In this document: piece by piece, positions 41,501-48,164 of the stretch
How the letters are laid out: each line of letters begins with the position of its first letter
Numbering within the stretch: the stretch's first letter is position 1
Assembly: GCA_030674185.1 (NCBI GenBank)
Contig: JAPXFY010000016.1
Coordinates: 38,508,466-38,572,465, forward strand
DNA length: 64,000 nt
Source of the DNA: Monoplex corrugatus
Taxonomy: Eukaryota; Mollusca; Gastropoda; Littorinimorpha; Ranellidae
Direction: 5' to 3'
The notes under the pieces: generated by a model
The model's database searches: none
Told to the model about the DNA's origin: nothing
The model's input: the letters and a program-made list of their open reading frames with translations, nothing else
Made by a program: the position numbers and the translations under genes

Positions 41501-44500
41501 CAAAAAACTTCATCCAGTGTGAGAAAAGGATTGGACGAAGCAGTAGGGAAGTTTCAGTCTTTTTCTCCTTATGTTTGTATTTGGTGTTTGTTTGTTTGTG
41601 ATCTTAGCTTGACAAAGGCCATTTAGCCGAAAATTTGCGCCTGTCTTGTCTTGTTGTATAAAATATGCGTTCTATACTTTTTTCGTGCTTTTTCTGTTTT
41701 TTGTGTCATGAGTTAAATACACTTGTATATTCTCTGTTCCTTGTTTCTGATCTCTAAAGAGAGGGATTGACACTTCAGATCCATTCTGATCTTGGTGAAT
41801 CAAGCTTTACGCTGTAGTGTTGATGTGTTTAAGGAAGAAGGTGGCAGAATGGATCAAATGCCTGTCTACTTGTGAACATATGACATGATCTACATCATTC
41901 TTTCTCCTTGGTCCAGCTGGGAAATTGGATTGAGCAACCATTCTCAGTTGGTGAAAAATCTTAACACAATTGTTGTTGTTTTCTCCCCATTAACTTCTCG
42001 TCTTTACACCTTAACAACAGGTGGAACCATGTGATTTTTTCCCCTGTTCAGAGCACTGTTTTTGTGGGATGCATGTATCATTACATTGCATGGTTTAGCC
42101 CTCACTGTGCAGGCACAGTGATTCACAATTCTGCATACTTTGTCTTCAGTGTTTGTGCGCACTGCTATTTTTCTGTGTCCATAAACCACCTTGCACTGAC
42201 ATGGCCTATGGGGTCTTTAACTTGTGTAATGTTTTGTGTCTTGATTACATAGAAGAGGTTCAGCCACATACTGGTCTTCATATACGTCGACCTGGCAGAT
42301 CAGAAAAAGTCCACCTTTTTGACCAGGCACTAGAATTGAGCTTTTTGTATTGGAAGTTGGAGTATGAAAGACATTGGGGGATAAACACAACATATCCTGT
42401 GTGGACAGAGAAACTTGAAGGACAACTGAGATATGGTGGATAAGAGGACAAAATGACATGTGTTTCACACTCTGGTATATGTCACACTGTTATAATGTTC
42501 AACAAGACAGAATGACATGTGTTTCACACTCTGGTATATGTCACACTGTTATAATGTTCAACAAGACAGAATACTTTTGTGTCATTCTGAATATGTGTCA
42601 CACTACCATAATCTTCAGCAAGACACAATGGTTTGTGTATCATCCTGAGGTATGTCTCACACTACCATAATCTTCAGCAAGACACAATGGTTTGTGTATC
42701 ATCCTGAGGTATGTCTCACACTACCATAATCTTCAACAAGACAGAATAACATGTGTTTCATACTGTGGTATGCGTCACACTATTATAATCTTCAACAAGA
42801 CAGAATAGTTTGTGTATCATCCTGAGGTATGTGTTACACTACCATAATCTTCAACAAGACAGAATGGTTTGTATATCATCCTGAAGTATGTCTCACACTA
42901 CCATAATCTTCAACAAGACAGAATGGTTTGTATATCATACTGAGGTGTGTTTCACACTACCATAATCTTCAACAAGACAGAATAATTTCTGTATCATCCT
43001 GAGGTATGTCTCACTGCCATAATTGTCAACAAGACAGAATGGTGTGTGAATCATCCTGAGGTATGTGTTACACTACCATAATCTTCAACAAGACAGAATA
43101 GTGTGTGTGTTATCCTGATGTATATGTCACACTATCATAAGCTTCAGCAAGACAGAATAGTGTGTGTGTTATCCTGATGTATATGTCACACTATTATAAG
43201 CTTCAGCAAGACAGAATAGTGTGTGTGTTATCCTGATGTATATGTCACACTATCATAAGCTTCAGCAAGACAGAATAGTGTGTGTGTTATCCTGATGTAC
43301 ATGTCACACTATCATAATCTTCAACAAGACAGAATAGTGTGTGTGTTATCCTGATGTATATGTCACACTATCATAATCTTCAACAAGACAGAATAGTGTG
43401 TGTGTTATCCTGATGTATATGTCACACTATCATAATCTTCAACAAGACAGAATAGTGTGTGTGTTATCCTGATGTATATGTCACACTATCATAATCTTCA
43501 ACAAGACAGAATAGTGTGTGTGTTATCCTGATGTATATGTCACACTATCATAAGCTTCAGCAAGACAGAATAACATGTGTTTCACCTTCAGGGATGCCTC
43601 ACTTTAACATAATCTTCAACAAGACAGAATGTGTTTCATCTTCAGCTACGTCTTAGTGTACCACAATCTTCAGGAAGACAGAATAGTGTGTGAGTCACCC
43701 TCTAGTGTGTTTCACTCTATGATAATCTTCCCTCTGCTGTTGCAGACATGATGATAGGCCCTACATGATATGTTCAGTTTTCTACTTTTTACATCCCTCT
43801 TGTGATCAGGTGGGCTGTAAGAGTTTACTGTGAAGTGATAATGAACATAATTTGAAACGGAAATGTTGTTTTCTTTTTGCTATGAATGTAAACGTAAACT
43901 CATATGTAACTGGTAAGTTTCTATATTGTTTCTTTGTTGTGATTTGTGCAGAGGAACCTAAAGGACCGAGAAGAGATCTGTTAGTTCAGCAAGTGAGTTT
44001 GGTTCAGTTTTTGATTGTGTGTGTGTGTATATATGTGTGTGTGTGTGTGTGTGTGTTCCCAGTTGACAGGCTAATACAGGGCTGCGAACTCCATCACACA
44101 ATCAGTTTGATGAGCCATGTAACAAAAATCCTGTTAAGAATAATCATGATGAGGACAAGGAATAGAATCAAAAGAGAAATAGCAGAAGAACAGTGTGGAT
44201 TTGTGGAAGGGAAAGGAAAGGCTTTCGATCGGGTAAGACATGATGAATTGATCAACCAACTGGAGACACTCAATGTTGATGAAAAAGATCTACGAATAAT
44301 CAGAAATGTGAACTGGGAACAAACAGCTGCAATGAGAATAGAAAACAATGTAAGCTCTTTCCAAAATATCAAAAGAGGAGTCAGACAGGGTTGTGTTTTG
44401 TCACCAGATCTGTTTTCACTTTACAGCGAAAACATCATGAGAAACCTAGAAGAAGACCCTGGATTAGAGGTTGGAGGGAAAATGATAAACAACATTCGAT

Positions 44501-47500
44501 ATGTAGATGACACCGTGCTAATTGCAGAAAGAGAAAGAGACCTACAAAACCTTGTGAATATACTAGAAATAGAAAGCAAAGGTAAGGGGCTGGAACTAAA
44601 CAGCAGGAAGACTGAAGTCATGGTGATCAGTAAAAAACATGAAATCCCCTCATGCAAAATAACAGCAAATGACACAACCTTGACACAGGTTGATAAATTC
44701 AAATACCTGGGAACGATCATTTCATCAGACGGCAGATGCACATCAGAAATAGCCGGCAGAATCGGCCAAGCCAAAACAGCATTCAAGAAGATGACAAGCA
44801 TTCTTACCAACAAATGCCTGTCAATTAATATCAGGAAGAGAGTTCTTGATTGTTATGTAGAACCAATACTTTTGTATGGATGCGAGGCGTGGACAGTCAA
44901 CAAACAAAGCCAGAACAAGATTGAGGCAGCCGAGATGTGGTTTCTAAGAAGAATGTTGAGAGTTCCATGGACAGCAAAGAAAACAAACAAGACAGTCTTG
45001 ATGGAGGCAGACACAAGTAGATCACTCATAAGGAAGATTAGGAAAAGACAGGCAACATTTATAGGCCATTTTATGAGGAAGGGGGATTTGGAGCACCTGG
45101 TCACAACGAGAAAGCTGGAAGGTAAGAGAGCACAGGGTAGACCCAGGGAGAAAATGCTGGACGGACTTGCAGAGTGGCTGGGGACGAGGAGGGTGGGGGA
45201 GATGCTGGGGGCAACGAGAGATAGAGGCAGATGGAAGTCCATGATCGCCAGTGCCATGTGGCAGGGCATCTGATGATGATGATGATGATGATCCAGTCCT
45301 ATGTGTGAGCCTCAGACCAATTTTCTTTGTGTTAGGATTATTATGATCATTTCCTAGTGCATGATATTGAAACTGGCATGCTGATGGGAATGGACAACAC
45401 TCAAAAGAAAGAATAAAGGGAGAGGGGCTTTTTGGGGGGGGGGGGAGGGGGGCAGGACAGGGCAACATTTTTGGTTTAAAAATCCTGCCAAACTGTGGTG
45501 AATTTTATACTCAGTATTGTATCATAGCAAGCATATCATCATGTGTCAAATCATTTCATGTATATGACAGTGTCTTTGTTTATACCATGATGATATGGTG
45601 ATGTCATACCAGGTAGACAGGTGGATGAGTCGTGCAGAGTCCATCAAGTCTTATGTGGCGGTACAGGCCCTCAACATCAACACCAACGACACATCCAGAC
45701 AGGAGGAGGAGGACACTCAGTCCAGCGTTATGAGTAAGACTGACTGTAATTTACGAGTAAACTGACTGTAATTTATGAGTAAGACTGGCAGTAACTTATA
45801 AGTAAGACTGTAATTTATGAGTAAGACTGTAATTTACAAGTAAGACTTACTGTAATTTATGAGTAAGACTGTAATTTACAAGTAAGACTGACTAATTTAC
45901 GAGTAAGACTGACAGTAATTGTTTTAGCAAGATCATAATTTAGAGTAAACAGAACATGCGGTTCAGTGTTGTGGGTAAGACTGACTGTAATTTACGAGTA
46001 AGACTGACTGTAATTTGCGAGTAAGACTGACTGTAATTTATGAGTAAGACTGTAATTTACAAGTAAAACTGACTGTAATTTACAAGTAAGACTAATTTTT
46101 TAGCAAGACACAGTCCAGCATTATGAGTAAGACTGACTGTAATTTATGAGTAAGACTGTAATTTACAAGTAAAAGTGACTGTAATTTACAAGTAAGACTG
46201 TCTGTAATTTTTAAGCAAGACAGCAATTCAGAATGAGCAGAACATGCAGTCATGATCTTAGAATGAACAGAACATACAGTCCGGTGTTACGAGTAAGGCT
46301 GGCTGTAATTTTTGAGTAAGACTGACTGTAATTTAAAGTAAGACTGTCAGTAATTTATGAGTAAGACCATAATTTAGAACAAACAGGACACACAGTCTAG
46401 TGTTATGAGTAAGACTGACTGTAATTTACAGGTAAGACTGTAAGTAATGTATGGGAGTAAGGCAGTAATTCAAAATAAACAGGACACACAGTCCAGTGTT
46501 GTGTGTAGGACTGACTGTAATTTACAGGTAAGACTGTCAGTAATGTATGGGAGTAAGGCAGTAATTCAGAATAAACAGGACACACAGTCCAGTGTTGTGT
46601 GTAGGACTGACTGTAATTTACAGGTAAGACTGACTTTAATTTACAAGTAAGACTGTCAGTTATTTATGGGTAAGACCATATTTTAGAATATACAGGACAC
46701 ACAGTTCAGTGTTATGAGTAAGACTGACTGTAATTTATGAGTAAGACTGTCAGTGATTTATGAGTAAAACCATAATTTAGAATAAACAGGACACACATCC
46801 AGTGTTATGAGTAAGACTGTCAGTAATTTATGAGTACGACCGTAATCTAGAATAAAAAGTGTTGTGGGTGAGAGTGAGTGAAATAAGTCATTATACCAGG
46901 TCTGTATAAATCTTTGTGGAATCTGAATCAAAGTTACTACTAGTATTCAAACAAAGAGGAACCACAAAAAGTCTTAAGCAGAATCAGAATGTGTATTTGA
47001 TATAACAAGACAGGCATTATTTTTCGGTCAACTGGCCTTAAACATCTGTCGTTTGCTCCTGCTCAGTGCCATGCTAGGGAAGTTCTCTACATTTTTTTTC
47101 CTGCTCAATGCCATGCATTTATTTTTTGGTCTTCTTGACAAAGGCTCTTTTTTGTATATACTTGACAAAGGCCAGTCAGCCAAAAATTTGCACCTGTCTT
47201 GCATTGTTATATTGAACCTTTGACTTCCGCACCTTGTCCACCATCATTGTCAACCATGCTAGGAAAGCAAACACTTAACCCTTTGATTACCTCACCCTAT
47301 CCACCAGCTTTCTGCAGGAAGCTGGTGGATGGGGTGGGGGAATTAAAGGGTTAAATTTTAGCAGTTGGTGGACAGGATGTGGTAGTCAAAGGGTTAAATA
47401 TATGGTCTGATTCTGTTTTTGTGTTTTTGTAGATCTTTGTTGGTAAGATATGTTGTTGGCCACTTTGTAGGTAAACTGTATAGACCTTTATGGGTAAGAC

Positions 47501-48032
47501 TTTCTTTTCTTGTTTTCAATAGCAAGGTCAGAAAATGGCCTTCATACTCTGAGTGTCTGTATGTTTTTGGTTGGTTGATTGATTGATTGATGAGATGGTT
47601 GGTTGGCTGGTCGGTCAGTTGGTTGGTTGTTTTTTTGATTGGTTGATTTGATTTGTTGATTGTTTGGCTGGGTTGGTTTTCTGTCACTCCCTGTGCACCA
47701 TCTCATTGGCATGACCGGCTCTCCAACACTACACAGATTATTCCTGTTGCTGATCTGGTGATGAAGGAGCTTGTTTCTTTGATATTTGAAATTATTGAGG
47801 ATCTGAAAGGGAGTGGGGGGGGGGGGGGGCACTGGCAGTTATTCAGATCAAGTGAATAAAAGACTCAGAATGCGTTTTTTCAATTTGACAGCATGCTATG
47901 CTGTGTGTGCTGTGTGTGCTGTGCTGTGCTGTTGCTGTGTTGTGTTTGTAGACTGTATCATGTGACCATTGTTTTACAGTGGAATGAAAAGAATGTTTTT
48001 GCCTGTTTTCAGATCAGTGCTGTGTCCAGTGA
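17092..48032 (+). CDS. ULK3: Serine/threonine kinase ULK3 (15 coding exons, 489 residues)
   Basis: Exons: 17092-17220, 18682-18822, 19822-19942, 24255-24359, 25008-25151, 26812-26894, 28153-28308, 29735-29840, 32452-32492, 33776-33890, 36483-36553, 39766-39841, 43952-43992, 45613-45733, 48013-48032. All introns are GT-AG with matching phases; the sum is 1,470 nt. Kinase landmarks: Gly loop [12 protein letters not shown] (residues 29-40), Lys53, Glu71, HMDLKPQN (Asp146), DFG 166-168, APE 190-192. Two MIT-type repeats follow (about 296-365 and 381-460), then an acidic tail and a terminal CCVQ. Length and order agree with vertebrate ULK3 (472 residues in human). Known ULK3 roles, from the family: GLI/Hedgehog control, autophagy, and phosphorylation of ESCRT-III in the abscission checkpoint via the MIT domains. 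The introns are packed with minisatellites and mobile elements. Confidence 0.95.
17290..17460. repeat. Dispersed repeat, copy 1 (ULK3 intron 1)
   Basis: Shares cttgacaaaggccatttggc and cgaaaatttgcgcctgtctt with 41530-41695 and, less completely, with 47125-47215. It is an interspersed family of unknown class; all three copies have the same orientation. Confidence 0.8.
17914..17974. repeat. (GT)n microsatellite
   Basis: Pure GT run in ULK3 intron 1. Similar runs in this gene: 18968-19042, 19257-19338, 24369-24465, 24519-24660, 26937-27130, 29517-29590. Confidence 0.97.
18321..18580 (+). pseudogene. Two decayed tandem copies of ULK3 exon 2
   Basis: Copy A (18326-~18395) follows an intact ttcag and reads [19 protein letters not shown] before GAT repeats. 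Copy B (18507-~18575) reads [19 protein letters not shown], but its acceptor is changed from ttcag to ttcga. The spacings to the next copy are 181 and 175 bp. Each copy keeps only the 5' half of the exon and is joined by GATGATGAC-type repeats. Confidence 0.85.
18682..18822 (+). CDS. ULK3: ULK3 exon 2: VAIK lysine and helix C
   Basis: 47 codons, [20 protein letters not shown] and on to [16 protein letters not shown], between ttcag and gtaagt. It supplies Lys53 and Glu71. Two decayed copies of the 5' half stand just upstream. Confidence 0.93.
19555..19705 (-). mobile_element. tRNA-derived SINE, copy 1
   Basis: Same family as 36243-36398 and 51520-51685: on the minus strand, a tRNA-like head running through a region equivalent to an anticodon arm, then aaatg and a body ending ctgccantg.ctaa.ccc. 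It lies in ULK3 intron 2. Confidence 0.6.
19822..19942 (+). CDS. ULK3: ULK3 exon 3: hinge region
   Basis: [20 protein letters not shown] and [20 protein letters not shown], then a split Gly codon; gtcag acceptor and gtaagt donor, phase 1. Confidence 0.93.
20110..20690 (-). mobile_element. Decayed LINE reverse transcriptase, antisense in ULK3 intron 3
   Basis: The minus strand reads [29 protein letters not shown], then [11 protein letters not shown], then DDTLLT and [10 protein letters not shown] with stops and shifts. The order (motif A, GVRQG, a DD motif, FKYLG) is that of LINE reverse transcriptases, and the type differs from the copy at 44080. Confidence 0.7.
20820..21010. repeat. SINE-like segment
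   Basis: gagccacggacccaggatct and the following gagttcagtccc resemble 55815-55870, including a box-B-like core. The family is not assigned. 21011-21384 otherwise shows nothing. Confidence 0.4.
21385..24254 (+). repeat. 44-bp minisatellite made of the ULK3 intron 3/exon 4 junction, ~65 copies
   Basis: Each unit contains gattctag followed by gcctggccttacagtaccta and then gtcttgtgttgtgta. The real exon 4 border reads gtttgattctag|gcctggccttacaatactta, so every unit carries the acceptor plus the first ~20 exon bases. The block at 23270-23700 is nearly perfect, and flanking blocks are diverged. Reading on from any upstream copy meets TGA within the unit (frame of exon 4). Confidence 0.95.
24255..24359 (+). 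CDS. ULK3: ULK3 exon 4: catalytic loop
   Basis: [20 protein letters not shown] then [15 protein letters not shown], with the acceptor ttctag and a gtatgt donor. The first 20 nt and the intron end are the template of the preceding minisatellite. Confidence 0.93.
25008..25151 (+). CDS. ULK3: ULK3 exon 5: DFG to helix F
   Basis: [40 protein letters not shown] and WSIGVILY, between tttgcag and gtgaga, phase 1 on both sides. Confidence 0.93.
25157..25485. repeat. AATAC/AACAC-type pentanucleotide repeat
   Basis: Begins six bases after the exon 5 donor and degenerates rightwards into ACCAT/CATAC variants. Confidence 0.9.
25960..26560 (+). mobile_element. DIRS-type retroelement fragment (RNase H region)
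   Basis: Frames in sequence give [35 protein letters not shown], then [14 protein letters not shown], and near 26485 MDLFATKFN. The series D-A-S-x-x-G-W, E-A, D-N-T-T and DLFATKFN is typical of the RNase H segment of DIRS-like elements. It is broken by frameshifts and lies in ULK3 intron 5. Confidence 0.7.
26812..26894 (+). CDS. ULK3: ULK3 exon 6
   Basis: [28 protein letters not shown] between tttcag and gtcagt; closes at phase 0. It aligns with the ULK3 segment after the VILYE motif. Confidence 0.92.
27560..27870 (+). pseudogene. Two decayed partial copies of ULK3 exon 7
   Basis: 27793-27865 aligns with the real border and exon (tgtctag|ttgcctcctgg... to ggttgttacaacgaaacc) but reads tgtctat at the acceptor. 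27560-27600 retains only gaattgcgagggaggttgtt plus acaacaaaacc. Both continue into the same ccatgatgtgtgat and GAT-rich sequence. Confidence 0.65.
27600..28140. repeat. GAT/GGT-rich trinucleotide repeats
   Basis: Low-complexity GATGATGAC and GGTGGT blocks in ULK3 intron 6; open frames are Met/Asp strings. Confidence 0.9.
28153..28308 (+). CDS. ULK3: ULK3 exon 7: end of kinase domain
   Basis: [40 protein letters not shown] and [12 protein letters not shown] between tgtctag and gtaggt. The invariant Arg of kinase subdomain XI is in NPDNRISF. Confidence 0.93.
28384..29436. mobile_element. piggyBac-like non-autonomous element
   Basis: TTAA at 28384-28387 and 29433-29436 flank a 1,045-bp insert. 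Its ends are inverted: ccccatgagtgccgacg at left; cgttgacggcacttaagagg at right (reverse complement cctcttaagtgccgtcaacg). TTAA duplication and CC-starting ends fit piggyBac. No transposase is visible. It lies in ULK3 intron 7. Confidence 0.7.
29735..29840 (+). CDS. ULK3: ULK3 exon 8: first MIT repeat, start
   Basis: [20 protein letters not shown] then [15 protein letters not shown]; acceptor ggacag, donor gtaagt, phase 1. It matches the ULK3 motif AVKKD.EGD and FFVPA. Confidence 0.92.
29826..31995. repeat. ~100-bp repeat derived from the exon 8 donor region, split by a transposon
   Basis: Units contain gnntgattacgcctgtacaa, gttcatgtctggctcgatat and a GTT-rich run; they occur near 29905-29965, 30000-30060, 30110-30151, 31659-31735 and 31955-32000. 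The junction ctatcacctgtaagtagttg of exon 8 resembles tatcacttgtaagaagttg at 31662. The GTT run turns into GGT repeats at 31745-31930. Confidence 0.6.
30152..31658. mobile_element. 1.5-kb DNA transposon with perfect 16-bp inverted ends
   Basis: Left end CATGGGTGCAACTCCT (30152-30167), right end AGGAGTTGCACCCATG (31643-31658), flanked by direct repeats ttgata (30146-30151 and 31659-31664). Inside: three 76-81-bp tandem units (30256-30485), a decayed BED-like zinc finger ([11 protein letters not shown] then [14 protein letters not shown] in the next frame, ~30708-30815), a segment [17 protein letters not shown], an exact 56-bp tandem duplication (31257-31368), and a C/G-rich 3' part. The superfamily is unclear; hAT-like DNA-binding content but a 6-bp duplication. 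Confidence 0.75.
32165..32360. repeat. ~57-bp tandem repeat, 3-4 copies
   Basis: tggaacagccttgacctttg then acctcaagaacctt is repeated with substitutions, in ULK3 intron 8. Confidence 0.8.
32452..32492 (+). CDS. ULK3: ULK3 exon 9 (41 nt)
   Basis: Completes a Tyr codon and adds [13 protein letters not shown]. It follows a long T-rich tract and cag, and ends with gtaaga. It corresponds to the KKEALR/KV segment of the first MIT repeat. Confidence 0.9.
32541..32657. repeat. Imperfect palindrome (hairpin) in ULK3 intron 9
   Basis: ctttggtctgtactgtcctg at 32541 pairs with the complement of gacagtatagaccaaag at 32641-32657; pairing continues inwards for about 40 nt per arm around a loop of about 30 nt. 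Confidence 0.7.
33059..33690 (+). pseudogene. Four decayed tandem copies of ULK3 exon 10
   Basis: 33059-33132, 33192-33262, 33392-33461 and 33613-33689 each match the first ~70 nt of exon 10 (gtacgtgaatatatggagag and onward to gacagagtggtgac). Copy 2 keeps the ag acceptor and an open frame [20 protein letters not shown]; copy 3 keeps the acceptor but stops after [10 protein letters not shown]; copies 1 and 4 have lost frame or acceptor. GAT/GGT repeats separate them and replace the 3' half of the exon. Confidence 0.85.
33776..33890 (+). CDS. ULK3: ULK3 exon 10: end of first MIT repeat
   Basis: [20 protein letters not shown] then a Ser/Asp-rich linker ending QQL and a split codon. Acceptor aacag, donor gtaggc. 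Four decayed copies lie upstream in the same intron. Confidence 0.92.
33940..34100. repeat. 79-bp unit, two tandem copies
   Basis: The phrases tttgcagatcttggaatgat and gtaacagatgaaaagtgtct occur twice with a GTT-rich spacer, in ULK3 intron 10. Confidence 0.85.
34150..35040. repeat. AT-rich ~25-bp degenerate tandem repeat
   Basis: acatatttgatgtaaattaa and variants (ttagtacat) repeat irregularly across ~900 bp. 34270-34510 inside it is non-repetitive, and its part near 34430-34495 resembles 57860-57925 (gtgtgccatgattattttgg). 35050-36015 has short simple repeats only. Confidence 0.75.
36026..36233. mobile_element. hAT-like MITE
   Basis: CAGGGCTTAAAAC at the left end and GTTTTAAGCCCTG at the right, with 8-bp flanks atatacac / atacacac (7 of 8 identical). 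208 bp, no coding capacity, in ULK3 intron 10. The CAGGG ends and 8-bp duplication are hAT characters. Confidence 0.75.
36243..36398 (-). mobile_element. tRNA-derived SINE, copy 2
   Basis: The minus strand starts ggcctggtaatctagtgtgt, has cttttaa where a tRNA anticodon loop would be, and a box B gagttcaatcc, followed by a short body. Head resembles tRNA-Lys. Confidence 0.65.
36483..36553 (+). CDS. ULK3: ULK3 exon 11: linker into second MIT repeat
   Basis: Completes Val and reads [23 protein letters not shown]; acceptor ttacag, donor gtaggt, phase 0. Confidence 0.9.
36635..37190 (+). repeat. ~550-bp dispersed repeat with (AAC)n tail, copy 1
   Basis: Nearly co-linear with 40815-41345 (plus) and with 63385-63710 (minus), from actctttcagtataaatant through gtgagatatgcgga to ggctgggctttaaacaacaa. 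A short 3' piece recurs near 38290-38350. A single 3' AAC-type tail suggests a SINE or LINE 3' end. Confidence 0.85.
37196..37740. repeat. TTGG/CTGG minisatellite
   Basis: Units of ttggttgttagctggctggc and ggttagtcagtccatgggtt repeat with higher-order alternation; forward frames read GWLVSQSMG repeatedly. ULK3 intron 11. Confidence 0.95.
37775..37820 (+). pseudogene. Decayed copy 1 of ULK3 exon 12
   Basis: gatggtggtgtttcag|gagaagaattaggagaact then gcaagtcatttagtcacagt matches the real acceptor and exon 12 (gaagtgaaggaagaatacag, caagtccttgagtcactatg). The acceptor is intact; the frame is not. Confidence 0.75.
37880..38890 (+). mobile_element. Decayed LINE, C-terminal half of reverse-transcriptase ORF
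   Basis: Translates in pieces as [39 protein letters not shown], later [22 protein letters not shown], then [28 protein letters not shown] and [11 protein letters not shown]. These follow in order the tail of a common invertebrate LINE ORF2 (RT thumb, then a Cys-containing end). Broken by stops and shifts. Confidence 0.75.
38990..39592 (+). mobile_element. Second LINE fragment (RT C-terminus)
   Basis: [40 protein letters not shown] then a frame change; [42 protein letters not shown] ending near DADR and a stop. It belongs to a different copy or subfamily from 44080-45290. Confidence 0.8.
39615..39666 (+). pseudogene. Decayed copy 2 of ULK3 exon 12
   Basis: gaagaaatgaaagagtacag then ccagccattgagtcattatg and aaatggtgctgg reads [17 protein letters not shown], close to exon 12. 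The acceptor ag has become gg (cttg|gaag), and no donor follows. Confidence 0.8.
39766..39841 (+). CDS. ULK3: ULK3 exon 12: second MIT repeat
   Basis: [25 protein letters not shown], then a split Glu codon. Its 3' end plus donor (ttactgccag|gtaagt) is the unit of the minisatellite that follows. Confidence 0.92.
39832..40722 (+). repeat. 29-bp minisatellite made of the ULK3 exon 12 donor, ~30 copies
   Basis: The unit is gataagttactgccag|gtaagttgtgtgt. The exon end reads aggttactgccag|gtaagt, so each unit repeats the last ~12 exon bases and a consensus-like donor. Variants with gggtaatt, agataag and aggtatg weaken some copies. Reading past the true donor soon meets TGA. Confidence 0.95.
40815..41345 (+). 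repeat. ~550-bp dispersed repeat with (AAC)n tail, copy 2
   Basis: Co-linear with 36635-37190, including gagatatgcggaa and a tail aacaataacaataaac. Lies in ULK3 intron 12. Confidence 0.85.
41530..41695. repeat. Dispersed repeat, copy 2 of the 17290 family
   Basis: cttgacaaaggccatttagc and cgaaaatttgcgcctgtctt again, same orientation as copy 1. 41700-42440 holds nothing recognisable. Confidence 0.8.
42440..43740. repeat. ~60-bp minisatellite, ~21 copies (ULK3 intron 12)
   Basis: Units contain cttcaacaagacagaatagt, a gtgtgtgttatcctgatgta segment and tgtcacactatcataat. The block 43080-43560 is nearly perfect; the ends are diverged. Confidence 0.95.
43952..43992 (+). CDS. ULK3: ULK3 exon 13 (41 nt)
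   Basis: [14 protein letters not shown] between tgtgcag and gtgagt. It continues the second MIT repeat. Confidence 0.9.
44080..45293 (+). mobile_element. LINE reverse-transcriptase copy in ULK3 intron 13
   Basis: A long open frame reads [95 protein letters not shown] and ends MWQGI, stop, (TGATGA)n. It is 5' truncated (no endonuclease). Between EGKGK and AFDRVRH about 25 residues found in related elements are missing, including the segment that carries the first motif A aspartate. It should therefore be inactive, although the rest of the frame is intact. Same orientation as the gene. Confidence 0.85.
45613..45733 (+). CDS. ULK3: ULK3 exon 14: end of second MIT repeat and acidic tail
   Basis: [40 protein letters not shown] and a split Asn codon; acceptor accag, donor gtaaga. 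Its last ~25 nt are reiterated in the intron. Confidence 0.92.
45734..46870 (+). repeat. Minisatellite containing the ULK3 exon 14 donor
   Basis: Short units agtaagactgactgtaattt are grouped into longer ones that include ggacacacagtccagtgtta followed by tga|gtaagactg, matching exon 14 (gacactcagtccagcgttatga|gtaagactg). At least six such exon-end copies occur, for example near 46108, 46270, 46395, 46490, 46575 and 46695. Confidence 0.9.
47125..47398. repeat. Dispersed repeat copy 3, then TTAA-type palindromic element A
   Basis: 47125-47215 matches the 17290/41530 family. 47213-47397 is a nested palindrome: aaccctttgattacctcacc pairs with ggtgggggaattaaagggtt, and the outer arm gaacctttgacttccgcacc pairs with atgtggtagtcaaagggtta. 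See also 53662, 58595 and 63104. Confidence 0.75.
48013..48032 (+). CDS. ULK3: ULK3 exon 15: C-terminal CCVQ and stop
   Basis: After tttcag the exon completes Asn and reads QCCVQ stop. Cys486-Cys-Val-Gln489 fits a CaaX box; my recollection of human ULK3 is that it ends CTLQ, supporting this acceptor. A second acceptor 5 nt downstream (atcag) would give a 23-residue non-conserved tail ending at 48088 instead. Confidence 0.8.
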
Positions 48033-48164
48033 GGATGCCAGTCTTTTACCAGAGTTGTGGATATGTCCCGGAATGCTTCAGTGATTGACTGTGATGATAG
48101 TGACTGTTATACCGCTGCATGAGTCCTGTGTTATCGTGTCTCTCTGTTATGGTAGTGATTGTAA

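Noticed and set aside
48018..48088. Alternative ULK3 last exon giving a 23-residue tail
   Set aside because: Not chosen as the main form because the 48013 acceptor gives a CaaX-like end that resembles vertebrate ULK3; kept as an alternative.
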